From contig NZ_CP104040.1 of assembly GCF_025152745.1 (NCBI RefSeq), forward strand, positions 4,245,501 to 4,309,500: a stretch of 64,000 nt of DNA. Reading direction: 5' to 3'. Each line of letters opens with the position of its first letter. Positions within the stretch are counted from its first letter, which is position 1. A program made the position numbers and the translations under genes. The stretch is from Rhizobium sp. WSM4643 (GTDB lineage: Bacteria > Pseudomonadota > Alphaproteobacteria > Rhizobiales > Rhizobiaceae). A model generated the notes under the pieces. That model saw only the letters and a list, made by a program, of their open reading frames with translations. It did no database searches and was not told the origin of the DNA. This document shows positions 18,467-28,605 of this stretch, piece by piece.

Positions 18467-19368
18467 TGCGCCTCGGCCTCTCGGGTATCATCGCGCGACC
18501 AGAGACCGGTCGACGGATCGACCCTGCCGGACCATTCCCATTCGGCCGGGCCGGTCATGATGACGTGATCGTCGCGCTCGCGCCATTCGATCGAAAGCGT
18601 GGCCGGCGGCTTGGCGCTTGCCACATTGATCGTCACCTTGCGGCCGGTGCGGCCGGTGCGCGCAGCACTGACCGCAGCAGAACAGGCAGCCGAACCGCAG
18701 GCAAGCGTCAGTCCCGCGCCGCGCTCCCAGGTGCGCGTCGTCACCGATGTCGGCGACGTCACTTGCGCCAGCGTGATATTGGCGCGCTCGGGAAACATCG
18801 GATGGTTTTCGAGCAACGGCCCGAAGCGGGCGAGATCATAGGACATCACGTCCCTGTCCACCCAGAAGATCGCATGCGGATTGCCCATCGACATCACTGA
18901 GGGCGAATGCAGCACCGGCTTGTCGATCGGGCCGATCTGCAGCTCGATGCGGCTGGTATCATGGAATTCTTCCGCCAGCGGGATCCTGTCCCAATCGAAC
19001 ACCGGCCGGCCCATATCGACCGAGATCGTCCCGTCCTCGTGCTCGACGGCATTGAGGATGCCGGCGACCGTCTGGAAGGTAAAGACCTTCCTGCCGGTCT
19101 CGGCGGCAAGCGCCTGCACCACGCAGCGCGTGCCGTTGCCGCAGGCCTGCGCCTTCGAGCCGTCGGAATTCAGGATATCGATGAAGGCATCGGTGCCTTC
19201 GGCCTTCGGATCATGGATCGCCATGATCTGATCGAACTCAGTCTGCGGATCGGCATTGAGCGCGACCGCCGCCGCCGCCGTGACTTTGTCCGGCCGGCCG
19301 CGCATGTCAACGACCAGGATCTTGTTGCCAAGCCCGTTCATCCTCGCGAATTCGACCGTTGCGCTCAT
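18463..19368 (-). CDS. dapF: Diaminopimelate epimerase
   Basis: A 301-residue PLP-independent epimerase converting L,L- to meso-diaminopimelate for lysine and peptidoglycan synthesis. The two catalytic cysteines sit in the symmetric motifs QACGNGTRC and [10 protein letters not shown] start at [12 protein letters not shown], three codons into the frame, which fits the family N-terminus better than the upstream ATG. First gene of the dapF-mtaB-ftsY-yciB-DUF2585 operon. Confidence 0.95.
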   Translation of the reverse strand: MSATVEFARMNGLGNKILVVDMRGRPDKVTAAAAVALNADPQTEFDQIMAIHDPKAEGTDAFIDILNSDGSKAQACGNGTRCVVQALAAETGRKVFTFQTVAGILNAVEHEDGTISVDMGRPVFDWDRIPLAEEFHDTSRIELQIGPIDKPVLHSPSVMSMGNPHAIFWVDRDVMSYDLARFGPLLENHPMFPERANITLAQVTSPTSVTTRTWERGAGLTLACGSAACSAAVSAARTGRTGRKVTINVASAKPPATLSIEWRERDDHVIMTGPAEWEWSGRVDPSTGLWSRDDTREAEAQ

Positions 19369-19482
19369 GGGTATCATTCCGTCCGTCTTTCCGGTCTATA
19401 TGGCGGAAATGCGAAGGAATTACCAGTGGTGAGTGCCGGGCAGGCGCTGCAGCCTGCCGACCCTTTCGATGCAGTTTGGCTT

Positions 19483-19686
19483 TTACCGCTGTGCACCCTC
19501 AGGATCGAAAGACGCAGCATGGGCTTCGACAATAGCTGCGGTGATGACCTTTCTCAGCTCGTAGACCAGCGAGCGGGACCGCTTGCGATCCAGATCCTGT
19601 GCCGCCTTCGCCAGATTCAGGCCTTCGTTCAGGACAATATGATGGGCCCGCGCCAGCGCCCAGCTCTCAATATCAGCATTTAGCAT
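19483..19686 (-). CDS. Small hypothetical protein
   Basis: A 67-residue protein that I do not recognise. The start MLNADIESWA has a well-placed GGAG seven bases upstream, better than the in-frame ATG at 19707. The sequence is predicted almost wholly alpha-helical (SWALARAHHIVL, LAKAAQDLDR, YELRKVITAAIV) and soluble, with no motif. It stands alone upstream of dapF on the same strand, 100 bp away; the 513-bp gap to ffh carries its promoter. Confidence 0.55.
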   Translation of the reverse strand: MLNADIESWALARAHHIVLNEGLNLAKAAQDLDRKRSRSLVYELRKVITAAIVEAHAASFDPEGAQR

Positions 19687-19983
19687 TCGATATCTCCGCC
19701 GATTCATTCGGCATCAAGGATATTCACGAATCATTTTACAGGACGCACTCAAGTATAAAGTAGAATCATAAGCCGATTAATTTGCAACTGGCGTCGACAA
19801 CGAATTCGGCCGCCGGAGTGGCAATATTTATCGGCAAAACCTGAAACGCTGGCAGATTGCCCGAGCCAATACATCACTTTGTTTGAGTATGTACTTTTGC
19901 TGCAACCGTTGGATGAGGCGCCATCGGCCTCTCGTCACACGGCTTCTAAGAAGTCGGTCATGCGGTCATTTGTCCGCATTGCC

Positions 19984-20012
19984 TTGACTTTCGCCCGGCT
20001 TTCCTGTTTATC
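19984..20012 (+). promoter_or_regulatory. Sigma-70 type promoter ahead of the ffh leader RNA
   Basis: TTGACT (19984-19989), 17-bp spacer, TTTATC (20007-20012). The expected start site is near 20018. Among the best housekeeping-type promoters in the window. Confidence 0.6.
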
Positions 20013-20017
20013 GCGCC

Positions 20018-20115
20018 CAATCCGCGACGAGCCGCATGACTCCGAGCCGCCGACCGGGACCTGAGATCCCGGAGGTCAACACCCGACAGCGCGATGCGCC
20101 CTCGGGTGCTTTTTG
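20018..20115 (+). ncRNA. Candidate small RNA / attenuated leader upstream of ffh
   Basis: Between a strong promoter and the ffh ribosome binding site lies a short unit that folds into CCGGGA...TCCCGG (20054-20072), followed by CACCCGA...TCGGGTG (20080-20108) and CTTTTT, a rho-independent terminator. It would give an RNA of about 100 nt, with readthrough supplying ffh. It does not contain the conserved GGAAGCAG-type tetraloop region of 4.5S SRP RNA, so it is not ffs. An Rfam family named for ffh may exist, but I could not check this. Confidence 0.5.
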
Positions 20116-20199
20116 GCTTTGCGTCTTGTTTTCGTCAAGGAAAAGCACGACGTTTCCGGGCATATCCAAACCCGCCCGAAACGTATCAAGGAAGAGCCG

Positions 20200-21777
20200 A
20201 TGTTTGAAAACCTCCAGGACCGTCTTGGATCCATTCTGAATGGACTGACAGGCCGTGGCGCGCTTTCGGAAGCCGATGTTTCCGCAGCGCTGCGCGAGGT
20301 TCGCCGTGCGTTGCTGGAGGCCGACGTCGCGCTCGACGTCGTGCGTTCCTTCACCGACCGCGTGCGTGAAAAGGCCGTCGGCGCCGAGATTCTGAAGTCG
20401 ATCAAGCCCGGCCAGATGGTGGTCAAGATCGTGCATGACGAACTGATCGAGATGCTGGGCGGCGAAGGAGTCGGCATCGACCTGCATGCGGCAGCCCCCG
20501 TCGTCGTCATGATGGTAGGCCTGCAGGGTTCCGGCAAGACGACGACGTCGGCGAAGATCGCCCATCGCCTGTCGACGCGCGAGAAGAAGAAGGTGCTGAT
20601 GGCATCGCTCGACACGCGCCGTCCGGCAGCCCAGGAGCAGCTTCGCCAGCTCGGCGCCCAGGCCAATATCGATACGCTGCCCATCATATCGGGCCAGTCG
20701 CCGACGGATATCGCCGCCCGCGCCGTGCAGGCGGCCAAGCTTGGCGGCCATGATGTCGTCATCCTCGATACCGCCGGCCGCACGCATATTGACGAGCCCT
20801 TGATGGTCGAGATGGCCGACATCAAGAAGCGGTCGAACCCGCATGAAATCCTGCTGGTCGCCGACAGCCTCACCGGCCAGGACGCCGTCAACCTCGCCCG
20901 CAGTTTCGACGAACGCGTCGGCATCACCGGTCTGGTGCTGACCCGCATGGACGGCGACGGCCGCGGCGGTGCCGCCCTTTCGATGCGCGCCGTCACCGGC
21001 AAGCCGATCAAGCTGATCGGCGTCGGCGAGAAGATGAGCGAGCTGGAGGAATTCCATCCCCGCCGCATCGCGGACCGCATCCTCGGCATGGGCGACATCG
21101 TCTCGCTCGTCGAGCGCGCGGCCGAAAACATCGACGCCGAGAAGGCGGCCGCCATGGCCGCCAAGATGGCCAAGGGCAAGTTCGATCTGGACGACCTTGC
21201 CGACCAGTTGCGCCAGATGCAGAAGATGGGCGGCATGGGCGGCATCATGGGCATGATGCCCGGCATGGCCGGCATGAAGGACAAGATGGCCGCAGCCGGC
21301 CTCGACGACAAGCTTTTCGGCCGCCAGATCGCCATCATCCAGTCGATGACCAAGGCCGAGCGCACCAATCCCGACCTGCTCAAGCATTCGCGCAAGAAGC
21401 GCATCGCCGCCGGTTCCGGCACCGATGCCGCCGCCATCAACAAGCTTCTGAAGATGCACCGCCAGATGGCGGACATGATGAAGATGATGGGCGGCAAGGG
21501 CAAAGGCGGCATGATGAAGCAGATGATGGGCGGCCTTGCCGGCAAGATGGGGCTCGGCGGCGGCATGGGTGGCGGCATGCCCGACCTCTCGAATATCGAC
21601 CCCCGGCAGCTCGAGGCCCTGCAGAAGCAGGCGGAAGCGGCGGGGCTTGGAAAGCCGGGTGGGGGTATGCCCGGTCTCGGCGGTCTGCCGGGTGGTTTGC
21701 CGGGCCTCGGCGGCGCCAAGCTGCCGGGCCTTGGCGGTGGTTTCCCGGGATTGCCCGGATTGCCGAAGAAGAAGTGA
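20200..21777 (+). CDS. ffh: Signal recognition particle protein Ffh
   Basis: A 525-residue SRP54 GTPase binding signal sequences and 4.5S RNA. The N domain is followed by G1 GLQGSGKTTT (about 107-116), DTAGR, and TRMDGDGRGG. The methionine-rich M domain spans about 325-460 with long MxxM runs (GGIMGMMPGMAGMKDK). A glycine/leucine/proline-rich low-complexity tail follows and is longer than in E. coli. The start ATG follows AAGGAAGAG. First gene of ffh-aroQ-rpsP-rimM-trmD-rplS. Confidence 0.96.
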   Translation: MFENLQDRLGSILNGLTGRGALSEADVSAALREVRRALLEADVALDVVRSFTDRVREKAVGAEILKSIKPGQMVVKIVHDELIEMLGGEGVGIDLHAAAPVVVMMVGLQGSGKTTTSAKIAHRLSTREKKKVLMASLDTRRPAAQEQLRQLGAQANIDTLPIISGQSPTDIAARAVQAAKLGGHDVVILDTAGRTHIDEPLMVEMADIKKRSNPHEILLVADSLTGQDAVNLARSFDERVGITGLVLTRMDGDGRGGAALSMRAVTGKPIKLIGVGEKMSELEEFHPRRIADRILGMGDIVSLVERAAENIDAEKAAAMAAKMAKGKFDLDDLADQLRQMQKMGGMGGIMGMMPGMAGMKDKMAAAGLDDKLFGRQIAIIQSMTKAERTNPDLLKHSRKKRIAAGSGTDAAAINKLLKMHRQMADMMKMMGGKGKGGMMKQMMGGLAGKMGLGGGMGGGMPDLSNIDPRQLEALQKQAEAAGLGKPGGGMPGLGGLPGGLPGLGGAKLPGLGGGFPGLPGLPKKK

Positions 21778-21793
21778 AAGGATCGCTTGCCCC

Positions 21794-22114
21794 ATGATTG
21801 ATCCAGACGTCAAAGCCCAGCTCGCGAGCTATCGTCAGTCGATCGACAATATCGATGCGGCTCTCGTGCACATGCTGGCCGAACGCTTCCGCTGCACCAA
21901 AGAGGTCGGCGTGCTGAAGGCCAAATACAATTTGCCGCCGGCCGACCCGGCGCGCGAGGAATACCAGATCGAACGCCTTCGCCAGCTGGCGAAAGCCGCC
22001 AATCTGGACCCGGATTTCGCTGAGAAGTTCCTGAACTTCGTCATCAAGGAAGTCATCCGGCATCATGAGCAGATCGCTGCGGATCACGCTGAACAGAGCG
22101 CTGCAGCCCGATAA
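21794..22114 (+). CDS. Chorismate mutase, AroQ class
   Basis: A 106-residue all-helical AroQ-type chorismate mutase making prephenate for phenylalanine and tyrosine. Active-site residues are visible in the N-terminal helix ([21 protein letters not shown]) and in [15 protein letters not shown]. The start ATG lies 17 bp after ffh, and the preceding open frame is a shadow of ffh. Its presence between ffh and rpsP is a conserved rhizobial arrangement without an obvious functional reason. Confidence 0.88.
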   Translation: MIDPDVKAQLASYRQSIDNIDAALVHMLAERFRCTKEVGVLKAKYNLPPADPAREEYQIERLRQLAKAANLDPDFAEKFLNFVIKEVIRHHEQIAADHAEQSAAAR

Positions 22115-22163
22115 CCCGTACCGCTCGAGAAAGCGGTCAAGAAAAGCCCAAGGAGTAAAGAAC

Positions 22164-22535
22164 ATGGCACTGAAAATTCGTCTCGCCCGCGGTGGTTCCA
22201 AGAAGCGCCCGTATTACCACGTCGTTCTCGCCGATGCGCGCAGCCCGCGTGACGGCCGCTTCCTCGAAAACCTCGGTTCCTGGAACCCGATGCTTGCCAA
22301 GGACGATGAGAAGCGCGTTCAGCTGAACGCCGAGCGCATCAAGCACTGGATCGAACACGGCGCTCAGCCGACCGACCGCGTTCTGCGCTTCCTCGATGAA
22401 GCAGGCGTTGCCAAGCGCGAGGTCAAGAACAACCCGGTCAAGGCAAAGCCCGGCAAGCGCGCCCAGGAACGCGCCGCCGAAAAGGCTCAGAAGGTCGCCG
22501 ACGCCGCCGCCGCTGCAGCAGACGCCGCGGAATAA
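22164..22535 (+). CDS. rpsP: 30S ribosomal protein S16
   Basis: 123 residues. The N-terminal 80 match S16 ([32 protein letters not shown]). The C-terminal 40 residues are a Lys/Ala-rich extension ([15 protein letters not shown]) common in Alphaproteobacteria. The start has an upstream AAGGAGTAAAGAAC. Frames starting at 22065 are shadows of the chorismate mutase end. Confidence 0.97.
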   Translation: MALKIRLARGGSKKRPYYHVVLADARSPRDGRFLENLGSWNPMLAKDDEKRVQLNAERIKHWIEHGAQPTDRVLRFLDEAGVAKREVKNNPVKAKPGKRAQERAAEKAQKVADAAAAAADAAE

Positions 22536-22648
22536 TCGCGACATTCCCTTCGAGCGGGCGGCATGGCGACATGCCGCCCGTTTTCGTTTCCAATCCTCCG
22601 CACTTCGTTTATGAGAAACCTGTCTTTCGGCTTCACATGAAGGAACCC

Positions 22649-23218
22649 ATGACCAAGCTTGAAAACCCCGTTCTGATGGCGACGATCGGTGGCGCGCAAG
22701 GCCTCCGGGGCGAGGTGCGCGCCAAGGCCTATACGGCCGATCCCGGCGCGCTTGGCGATTACGGCCATCTGCACAGCATGGACGGCCGCAGCTTCGAAGT
22801 CCTCGAAATCCGCGAGATGAAGAATGTCGTCGTCGTCCGTTTCCGCGGCGTCAACGACCGCAATGCCGCCGAGGCTCTGAACGGGCTAGAACTTTATATC
22901 GAGCGGGACAACCTGCCGGACGAGGAGCTGGAGGACGACGAGTTCTACTATGCCGATCTCGAGGGGCTCGAAGCACGCGACGACAAGGGTGTCAGCTATG
23001 GCACGGTTACCGGGGTCTTCGATTTCGGCGCCGGCGACCTCTTGGAACTCAAAGGTCCGGGCAAGCGCCCGGTGCTGATCCCCTTCTCCGAAACCTCGGT
23101 GCTGGAGATCGACCTCGAGGCCGGCACGCTGCTGATCGATCCGCTGGCGGCGGGGCTGGTCGACGATCCCGAAGAGCTTTCGAAATTCACCCCCGACGAG
23201 CCGAAAAAGAAGAAGTGA
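22649..23218 (+). CDS. rimM: Ribosome maturation factor RimM
   Basis: A 189-residue 30S assembly factor with an N-terminal RimM domain ([20 protein letters not shown]) and a C-terminal PRC-barrel ([31 protein letters not shown]). It binds S19 and the 16S 3' domain. The start at MTKLENP has AAGGAA upstream; an in-frame ATG 12 bp earlier is possible. The stop overlaps the trmD start. Confidence 0.93.
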   Translation: MTKLENPVLMATIGGAQGLRGEVRAKAYTADPGALGDYGHLHSMDGRSFEVLEIREMKNVVVVRFRGVNDRNAAEALNGLELYIERDNLPDEELEDDEFYYADLEGLEARDDKGVSYGTVTGVFDFGAGDLLELKGPGKRPVLIPFSETSVLEIDLEAGTLLIDPLAAGLVDDPEELSKFTPDEPKKKK

Positions 23219-23919
23219 TGGCTTTCCGGGCGAGCGTGCTGACACTTTATCCGGAAATGTTTCCGGGGCATCTGGGCTTCTCGCTCGCCGGCAAGGCGAT
23301 GGAGCGCGGGCAATGGTCGCTGGACACGGTTCAGATCCGCGATTTTGCCACCGACAGACACCGCACCGTCGACGACACCCCGGCCGGCGGCGGCGCCGGC
23401 ATGGTGCTGAAACCAGACGTTCTCGCCCGCGCCATCGACAGTGCCTCGGAAAACGATACCCGCCCGCGGCTGCTGATGAGCCCGCGCGGCCGGCCGCTGA
23501 CGCAGGAGCGTGTGCGCGAGCTCGCCGCCGGTGATGGCGTCATCATCGTCTGCGGCCGGTTCGAGGGCGTCGACCAGCGGGTGATCGAGGCGCGCGGACT
23601 GGAAGAGGTCTCGATCGGCGACTACGTCCTGTCCGGCGGCGAGCCGGCGGCGCTGATCGTGCTCGATGCCATCATCCGCATCCTGCCCGGCGTCATGGGC
23701 AACGATCTTTCCGGCCTGCACGAAAGCTTCGAAGGCGGACTGCTGGAACATCCGCACTATACCCGGCCGCAGGAGTGGGAAGGCCGGGAAATCCCCGCGA
23801 TCCTCACCTCGGGCAATCACGGCGCCATCGAAAAATGGCGGCATGAAGAAGCTGTGCGCCTGACCCGGGAACGGCGCCCGGATCTTCTCGAAAAGGCCAA
23901 AACCGAGAAAAACGGCTGA
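23218..23919 (+). CDS. trmD: tRNA (guanine(37)-N1)-methyltransferase TrmD
   Basis: A 233-residue SPOUT-fold methyltransferase forming m1G37. The trefoil-knot SAM site is read from [23 protein letters not shown] and the knot segment [15 protein letters not shown]. The ATG at 23218 overlaps the rimM TGA by one base; a GTG one codon upstream is also in frame. Part of the standard rpsP-rimM-trmD-rplS translation cluster. Confidence 0.95.
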   Translation: MAFRASVLTLYPEMFPGHLGFSLAGKAMERGQWSLDTVQIRDFATDRHRTVDDTPAGGGAGMVLKPDVLARAIDSASENDTRPRLLMSPRGRPLTQERVRELAAGDGVIIVCGRFEGVDQRVIEARGLEEVSIGDYVLSGGEPAALIVLDAIIRILPGVMGNDLSGLHESFEGGLLEHPHYTRPQEWEGREIPAILTSGNHGAIEKWRHEEAVRLTRERRPDLLEKAKTEKNG

Positions 23920-24133
23920 TTTCGCAGCCCTTTTCACAAAAATGCCGCCCAAGGGATGACAAGCCCTGGCCTTTGGTGTATTGGCGCACGCGGAAATGGG
24001 GTTTATCCCCGTCTGCCAGCAAACAAAGAATGGCGAATCCGCTCCCGCCCTTGATGGGCAAAGTCCTGAGGCCAGTTCCGAAGGATCAGTGTCGAGCGCT
24101 CTGGCTGTTTCAGAAGAACCAAAGGTTAAGACG

Positions 24134-24688
24134 ATGAACATCATTCAGCAGCTTGAGGCCGAACAGGCCGCCAAGATCGAAGCCAAGCGCACGCTTCCCG
24201 AATTTTCCCCGGGCGATACCGTCCGCGTTAACGTGAAGGTCACGGAAGGCACCCGTACCCGCGTTCAGGCCTATGAAGGCGTCTGCATCGCCCGCTCCGG
24301 CGGCGGCCTGCAAGAAAACTTCACGGTCCGCAAGATCTCCTACGGCGAAGGCGTTGAGCGCGTATTCCCGGTCTACTCGCCGATGATCGAAAGCGTCGAC
24401 GTCGTTCGCCGCGGCAAGGTCCGTCGCGCCAAGCTCTATTACCTGCGCGACCGTCGCGGCAAGTCTGCCCGTATCGTTGAAGACACCGGCGTCCGCGCCC
24501 GCAAGCTCAACGATGCCGAGCGCGCCGCCATTGCCGAGGAAAAGGCACGTATCGAAGCTGAAAAGGTGGCAGCAGCTCAGGCGCTCGCCGCCGAGAAGGC
24601 AGCAGCAGAAGCTGCGGAAGCCAAGGCCGCCGCTGAAAAGGCCGCCGCAGAAGCAGCCGCCGCTGCAGCGGAACCGGCAGCAGAATAA
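24134..24688 (+). CDS. rplS: 50S ribosomal protein L19
   Basis: 184 residues. The conserved L19 core ([40 protein letters not shown]) ends near residue 125. A 60-residue Ala/Glu/Lys coiled-coil-like tail follows, characteristic of rhizobial L19. The start [11 protein letters not shown] is preceded by a 214-bp gap after trmD that may hold a separate promoter. Last gene of the cluster, followed by a terminator. Confidence 0.96.
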   Translation: MNIIQQLEAEQAAKIEAKRTLPEFSPGDTVRVNVKVTEGTRTRVQAYEGVCIARSGGGLQENFTVRKISYGEGVERVFPVYSPMIESVDVVRRGKVRRAKLYYLRDRRGKSARIVEDTGVRARKLNDAERAAIAEEKARIEAEKVAAAQALAAEKAAAEAAEAKAAAEKAAAEAAAAAAEPAAE

Positions 24689-24716
24689 GACCTGCGCTAG
24701 GCAAAATTCTTTGCTT

Positions 24717-24752
24717 GGAAAGGCGGCCTTCGGGTCGCCTTTTCTATTTTTT
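24717..24752 (+). terminator. Terminator of the ffh-rplS cluster
   Basis: GGAAAGGCGGCC-TTC-GGGTCGCCTTTTC hairpin followed by a T-rich run, 30 bp after the rplS stop. Confidence 0.8.
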
Positions 24753-24833
24753 GCTGGGGCACGCCGTGGGCGGCCTTGCCTCAGGCCTATCTTCCGTGAC
24801 AGTTTTTGCCGTTCAATTTTGGGGAACCGTTCA

Positions 24834-25631
24834 ATGTTGTTTCGTCGTACCGTTCTTGCGAGCTTCGCCGCCCTTGCTCTTCTGCCCCTGGCCGCATCGG
24901 CCGCCGAGCTGCCTGATCTCGGCGGCAAGAGCGTCGTCGTCGTCACCGAGAATGCCTATCCGCCGCTGCAATTCGTCGATCCGAAATCCGGCAAGGCGAT
25001 CGGCTGGGAATATGATGCAATGAACGAGATCGCCAAGCGGCTGAATTTCAAGATCGAATACCAGAACACCAGCTGGGATGCGATGATCCAGGCAGTGTCC
25101 GACGGCCAGTACAACATCGGCATGACCGGCATCACCATCAAGGAAGACCGCAAGCAGAAGGTGGACTTCTCCGATCCCTACATGCGCTCGCAGCAGTTCA
25201 TGCTGGTGCGCGGCGACGAGAAACGCTTCACCGACGCCAAATCCTTCGGCGAATTCAAGGATGGCTTGGTCGGCGCCCAGCCCGGCACCACGCCCTTCTA
25301 CACCGCCGTCTATGAAGTGCTGGATGGCAACGAGCAGAACCCGCGCATCAAACTCTTCGAAACCTTCGGCGCCACCGTCCAGGCCCTGAAGGCCGGCGAC
25401 GTCGACGTCGTGCTGACCGACGGCACCGCCGGCAAGGGTTATGTCGACGCCTCGAACGGCGCCCTCAAGCTGATCGGCGAACCGCTCGGCACCGAAGATT
25501 TCGGCTTCATCTTCCCGAAAGGGTCCGACCTTGTCGCCCCGGTCAATGCCGCCATCGCCGCACTCAAGGCCGACGGCACGTTGGATGGGCTGAACAAGAA
25601 GTGGTTCCTCGACTACAAGATGGGCGAATGA
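24834..25631 (+). CDS. Polar amino-acid ABC transporter, periplasmic binding protein
   Basis: A 265-residue type-3 solute-binding protein (PAAT family). A signal peptide (MLFRRTVLASFAALALLPLAASAA) is followed by SBP_bac_3 features: VVVTENAYPPLQF, IGWEYDAMNEI, and the GMTGITIKEDRKQKVDFSDPY binding segment. Candidate ligands are glutamine, arginine or another polar amino acid. The upstream part of this frame is a shadow of rplS. It is co-transcribed with a permease 16 bp downstream; no ATPase gene follows. Confidence 0.88.
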   Translation: MLFRRTVLASFAALALLPLAASAAELPDLGGKSVVVVTENAYPPLQFVDPKSGKAIGWEYDAMNEIAKRLNFKIEYQNTSWDAMIQAVSDGQYNIGMTGITIKEDRKQKVDFSDPYMRSQQFMLVRGDEKRFTDAKSFGEFKDGLVGAQPGTTPFYTAVYEVLDGNEQNPRIKLFETFGATVQALKAGDVDVVLTDGTAGKGYVDASNGALKLIGEPLGTEDFGFIFPKGSDLVAPVNAAIAALKADGTLDGLNKKWFLDYKMGE

Positions 25632-25647
25632 CGCCGAGCAACTGCTG

Positions 25648-26460
25648 ATGGCGTTGCGACCATCGCCCGACAGACACGTCAAGGACGACTATCCCTGGTG
25701 GCTGGTCGCCCTCGTCACGATCGGCATCGTCCTTGCCGCCGTCATCGTCGCCAACGATATCTATGCCCAGGTCTTCCGCACCGTCGTCAACGGTGTCGGC
25801 GTCACCGTCTTCGTCACGCTGGTCGCCTTCGTGCTTGCCACCGTGCTCGGCCTCGGCATCTGCCTGCTCGGCATGGCCGACAGCCAGGTGTTGCGTCAGA
25901 TTGCGCGATTCTACATCGAGATCATCCGCGGCATTCCGATCCTCGTGCTCTTGTTCTACGTCGCCTTCGTCGGCGCGCCGGCCCTGGTCGCAGCCTATAA
26001 TTTCCTGATTTCGCCGCTGGTGACATCAGGCATGGCCGAGCCCATTCTGGTGCGCGACCTCTCGCTGATGTGGCGGGCGATCATCGCCCTGACGATCGGC
26101 TATTCCTCCTTCATCGCCGAGATCTTCCGGGCCGGTTTCCAGTCGGTCGATATCGGCCAGATCGAGGCGGCCAAGGCCCTCGGTCTCTCACGCTATCGGC
26201 GCTTTCGTTCCGTCGTCTTCCCGCAAGCGATCCGGGTGATCTTCCCGCCGCTCTCCAACGATTTCGTCTCGATGGTGAAGGACAGCTCGCTCGTCTCCGT
26301 GCTCGGCGTTGCCGACATCACCCAGATGGGCAAGGTCTATGCCGCCGGCTCCTTCCGCTTCTTCGAAACCTATTCGATCGTCACCTATATCTATCTGATC
26401 TTGACGATCGGCCTGTCGCTGGCGCTGCGGCGGACGGAGAAATGGATGAAGTCGCGGTAA
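25648..26460 (+). CDS. Polar amino-acid ABC transporter permease
   Basis: A 270-residue HisMQ-type permease with five to six TM helices. The cytoplasmic ATPase-contact EAA motif reads EAAKALGLSRYRRFRSVVFP (about 171-190). It should form a homodimeric channel with the preceding binding protein. Because only one permease and no ATPase are present, the ATPase must come from elsewhere in the genome, or the operon lost it. Confidence 0.88.
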   Translation: MALRPSPDRHVKDDYPWWLVALVTIGIVLAAVIVANDIYAQVFRTVVNGVGVTVFVTLVAFVLATVLGLGICLLGMADSQVLRQIARFYIEIIRGIPILVLLFYVAFVGAPALVAAYNFLISPLVTSGMAEPILVRDLSLMWRAIIALTIGYSSFIAEIFRAGFQSVDIGQIEAAKALGLSRYRRFRSVVFPQAIRVIFPPLSNDFVSMVKDSSLVSVLGVADITQMGKVYAAGSFRFFETYSIVTYIYLILTIGLSLALRRTEKWMKSR

Positions 26461-26743
26461 GCGATCAATACCCGCCGCGCTGCCGAGAGGCCGCAGAGCA
26501 TCTGCTGATGATTCAAATTGAAGCCGCCGCTAAAAATCGCTATATGGAGGCCATGGAATCCAAGTTCAGATGTATTGGTGCGCATATTTTCGTGCTGCAG
26601 GATCATTATCGCCTGCCGGCACGGTTCTTTGCATGCGTCTCCGGCGCGCTCAACAGCCGACTTCGTTGATCGAATGACAGCCGGCGGAGCCTGATCCGCC
26701 ATTTCTCGATTTTCAAAAGCTTCCAAAAAACGGACTTAACGCC

Positions 26744-28153
26744 ATGAGCGCACCGCGTACCCTCTACGACAAGATCTGGGACGATCATCTGGTCGACGAA
26801 CAGCCGGACGGCACCTGTCTTCTCTACATCGACCGCCACCTGGTCCACGAAGTCACTTCGCCGCAGGCGTTCGAAGGCCTGCGCATGACCGGCCGCAAGG
26901 TTCGCGCGCCGGAAAAGACGCTCGCCGTCGTCGACCATAACGTTCCGACCTCGCCTGATCGCCATCTCGGCATCAAGAACGAGGAAAGCCGCATTCAGGT
27001 GGAAGCGCTGGCCACCAATGCCGCCGAATTCGGCGTTGAATATTATTCGGCAAGCGACAAGCGCCAGGGCATCGTCCACATCGTCGGCCCGGAACAGGGC
27101 TTCACCCTGCCCGGCATGACCATCGTCTGCGGCGACAGCCACACGTCGACGCACGGCGCCTTCGGCGCGCTGGCACACGGCATCGGCACCTCCGAGGTCG
27201 AGCATGTGCTGGCGACCCAGACGCTGATCCAGAAGAAGGCGAAGAATATGCTGGTGCGGGTCGACGGCCTGCTTCCGCCGCACGTCACCGCCAAGGACAT
27301 CATCCTTGCCATCATCGGCGAAATCGGCACGGCCGGCGGCACCGGCCACGTCATCGAATTTGCCGGCGAAGCGATCCGCGCGCTGTCGATGGAAGGCCGC
27401 ATGACCGTCTGCAACATGACGATCGAAGGCGGCGCCCGCGCCGGCCTGATCGCCCCTGACGAAAAGACCTTCGAATATATCAAGGGCAAACCGCGCGCGC
27501 CGAAGGGCGAGGCGCTGGAGCAGGCGATCGCCTATTGGAAGACGCTACAGACCGACGAGGGCGCTCATTACGACCGCATCGTCGTGCTCGATGCCGCCAG
27601 CCTGCCGCCGATCGTTTCCTGGGGCTCCTCGCCCGAGGATGTCATCTCCGTCCAGGGGATCGTTCCGAACCCCGACGACATTCCGGACGAAACCAAGCGC
27701 ACCTCCAAGTGGCGCGCGCTCGACTATATGGGCCTGAAGCCGGGCACGAAGATGACCGACATCACCCTTGACCGCGTCTTCATCGGCTCCTGCACCAACG
27801 GCCGCATCGAGGATCTGCGCGAAGTCGCCAAGGTCGTCGAAGGCAAGACGGTTGCCTCAACTGTCGACGCGATGATTGTGCCGGGTTCCGGCCTCGTCAA
27901 GGAACAGGCGGAAGCCGAAGGCCTCGATAAGATCTTCAAGGCCGCTGGTTTCGACTGGCGCGAGCCGGGTTGCTCCATGTGCCTTGCGATGAACGACGAC
28001 CGCCTGAAGCCGGGCGAACGCTGCGCTTCGACCTCGAACCGCAACTTCGAAGGCCGCCAGGGCTTCAAGGGCCGCACGCACCTCGTCTCGCCGGCAATGG
28101 CCGCCGCAGCCGCGATCGCCGGGCACTTCGTCGATATCCGCGAGTGGAACTGA
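26744..28153 (+). CDS. leuC: 3-isopropylmalate dehydratase large subunit
   Basis: A 469-residue aconitase-superfamily subunit isomerising 2- to 3-isopropylmalate in leucine synthesis. The [4Fe-4S] cysteines are in GSCTNGR (about 347) and GCSMCLAMN (about 407-415), and [19 protein letters not shown] is the hallmark. The partner leuD is not adjacent, as is common in Rhizobiales. Transcribed alone, ending at the strong hairpin at 28179. Confidence 0.97.
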   Translation: MSAPRTLYDKIWDDHLVDEQPDGTCLLYIDRHLVHEVTSPQAFEGLRMTGRKVRAPEKTLAVVDHNVPTSPDRHLGIKNEESRIQVEALATNAAEFGVEYYSASDKRQGIVHIVGPEQGFTLPGMTIVCGDSHTSTHGAFGALAHGIGTSEVEHVLATQTLIQKKAKNMLVRVDGLLPPHVTAKDIILAIIGEIGTAGGTGHVIEFAGEAIRALSMEGRMTVCNMTIEGGARAGLIAPDEKTFEYIKGKPRAPKGEALEQAIAYWKTLQTDEGAHYDRIVVLDAASLPPIVSWGSSPEDVISVQGIVPNPDDIPDETKRTSKWRALDYMGLKPGTKMTDITLDRVFIGSCTNGRIEDLREVAKVVEGKTVASTVDAMIVPGSGLVKEQAEAEGLDKIFKAAGFDWREPGCSMCLAMNDDRLKPGERCASTSNRNFEGRQGFKGRTHLVSPAMAAAAAIAGHFVDIREWN

Positions 28154-28178
28154 TCTGATCCGGTAACGGATAGGATTG

Positions 28179-28208
28179 AAAGCCGCCCGATGCGCATCGG
28201 GCGGCTTT
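28179..28208 (+). terminator. Terminator of leuC
   Basis: AAAGCCGCCCGATG-CG-CATCGGGCGGCTTT is a perfect 14-bp inverted repeat 25 bp after the stop codon, followed by GCATTTAT. Confidence 0.85.
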
Positions 28209-28310
28209 GCATTTATGGCGTCTGTCGCTTCGGCGCCCAGATTGCGACCTGCACAGCCCCGCGCCTTCGCCGGCGCGCAAAGAGCTCTGCAGCCCCTGAA
28301 TTGCTGCACC

Positions 28311-28418
28311 AAAGCGCGCGTCGCGATCTTTCAGATTCGCTCCTCGCGCTTTAGGCCTTTGTTCTTACGCATGTCGTTGTCGCAAAACCGCGGCACAGTT
28401 TTGCGCGACATGCTCTAA
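28311..28418 (-). repeat. RIME-like repeat (family A, long form)
   Basis: Read on the minus strand it matches the element at 43030-43132 almost base for base: GCATGTCGCGCAAAACTGT, GCGGTTTTGCGA, then AGCGAATCTGAAAGATCGCGACGCG. It fills much of the 450-bp gap between leuC and the next gene; the remaining bases show no gene. Confidence 0.75.
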
Positions 28419-28605
28419 CTCCGTAAATTGCTTCCGATTTAACTCACTCGTGGCGGGCGAGCCCGTTTGTGCATGGCCCGCCTTCTAATTTCATCCTTTC
28501 GGGCAATCGACATCGATAAAGTCCTGTGGCCTCATCGATGATCAGGCGCGATACGCGACAGATAGCGTTCAGGCTTCGCGAACACCGCGCCATCGGGGAA
28601 GCGCC

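Noticed and set aside
20018..20115. 4.5S SRP RNA (ffs) next to ffh
   Set aside because: The conserved domain IV loop and GGAAG sequence are absent, so the RNA here is something else.
20008..21813. Two long minus-strand frames opposite ffh
   Set aside because: Shadows of the ffh coding strand; His/Leu- and Met/Pro-rich with no motif.
26544..26669. A 41-codon frame starting MEAMESKFRC before leuC
   Set aside because: Protein-like, but no properly spaced ribosome binding site and no recognised homologue; too short to support.
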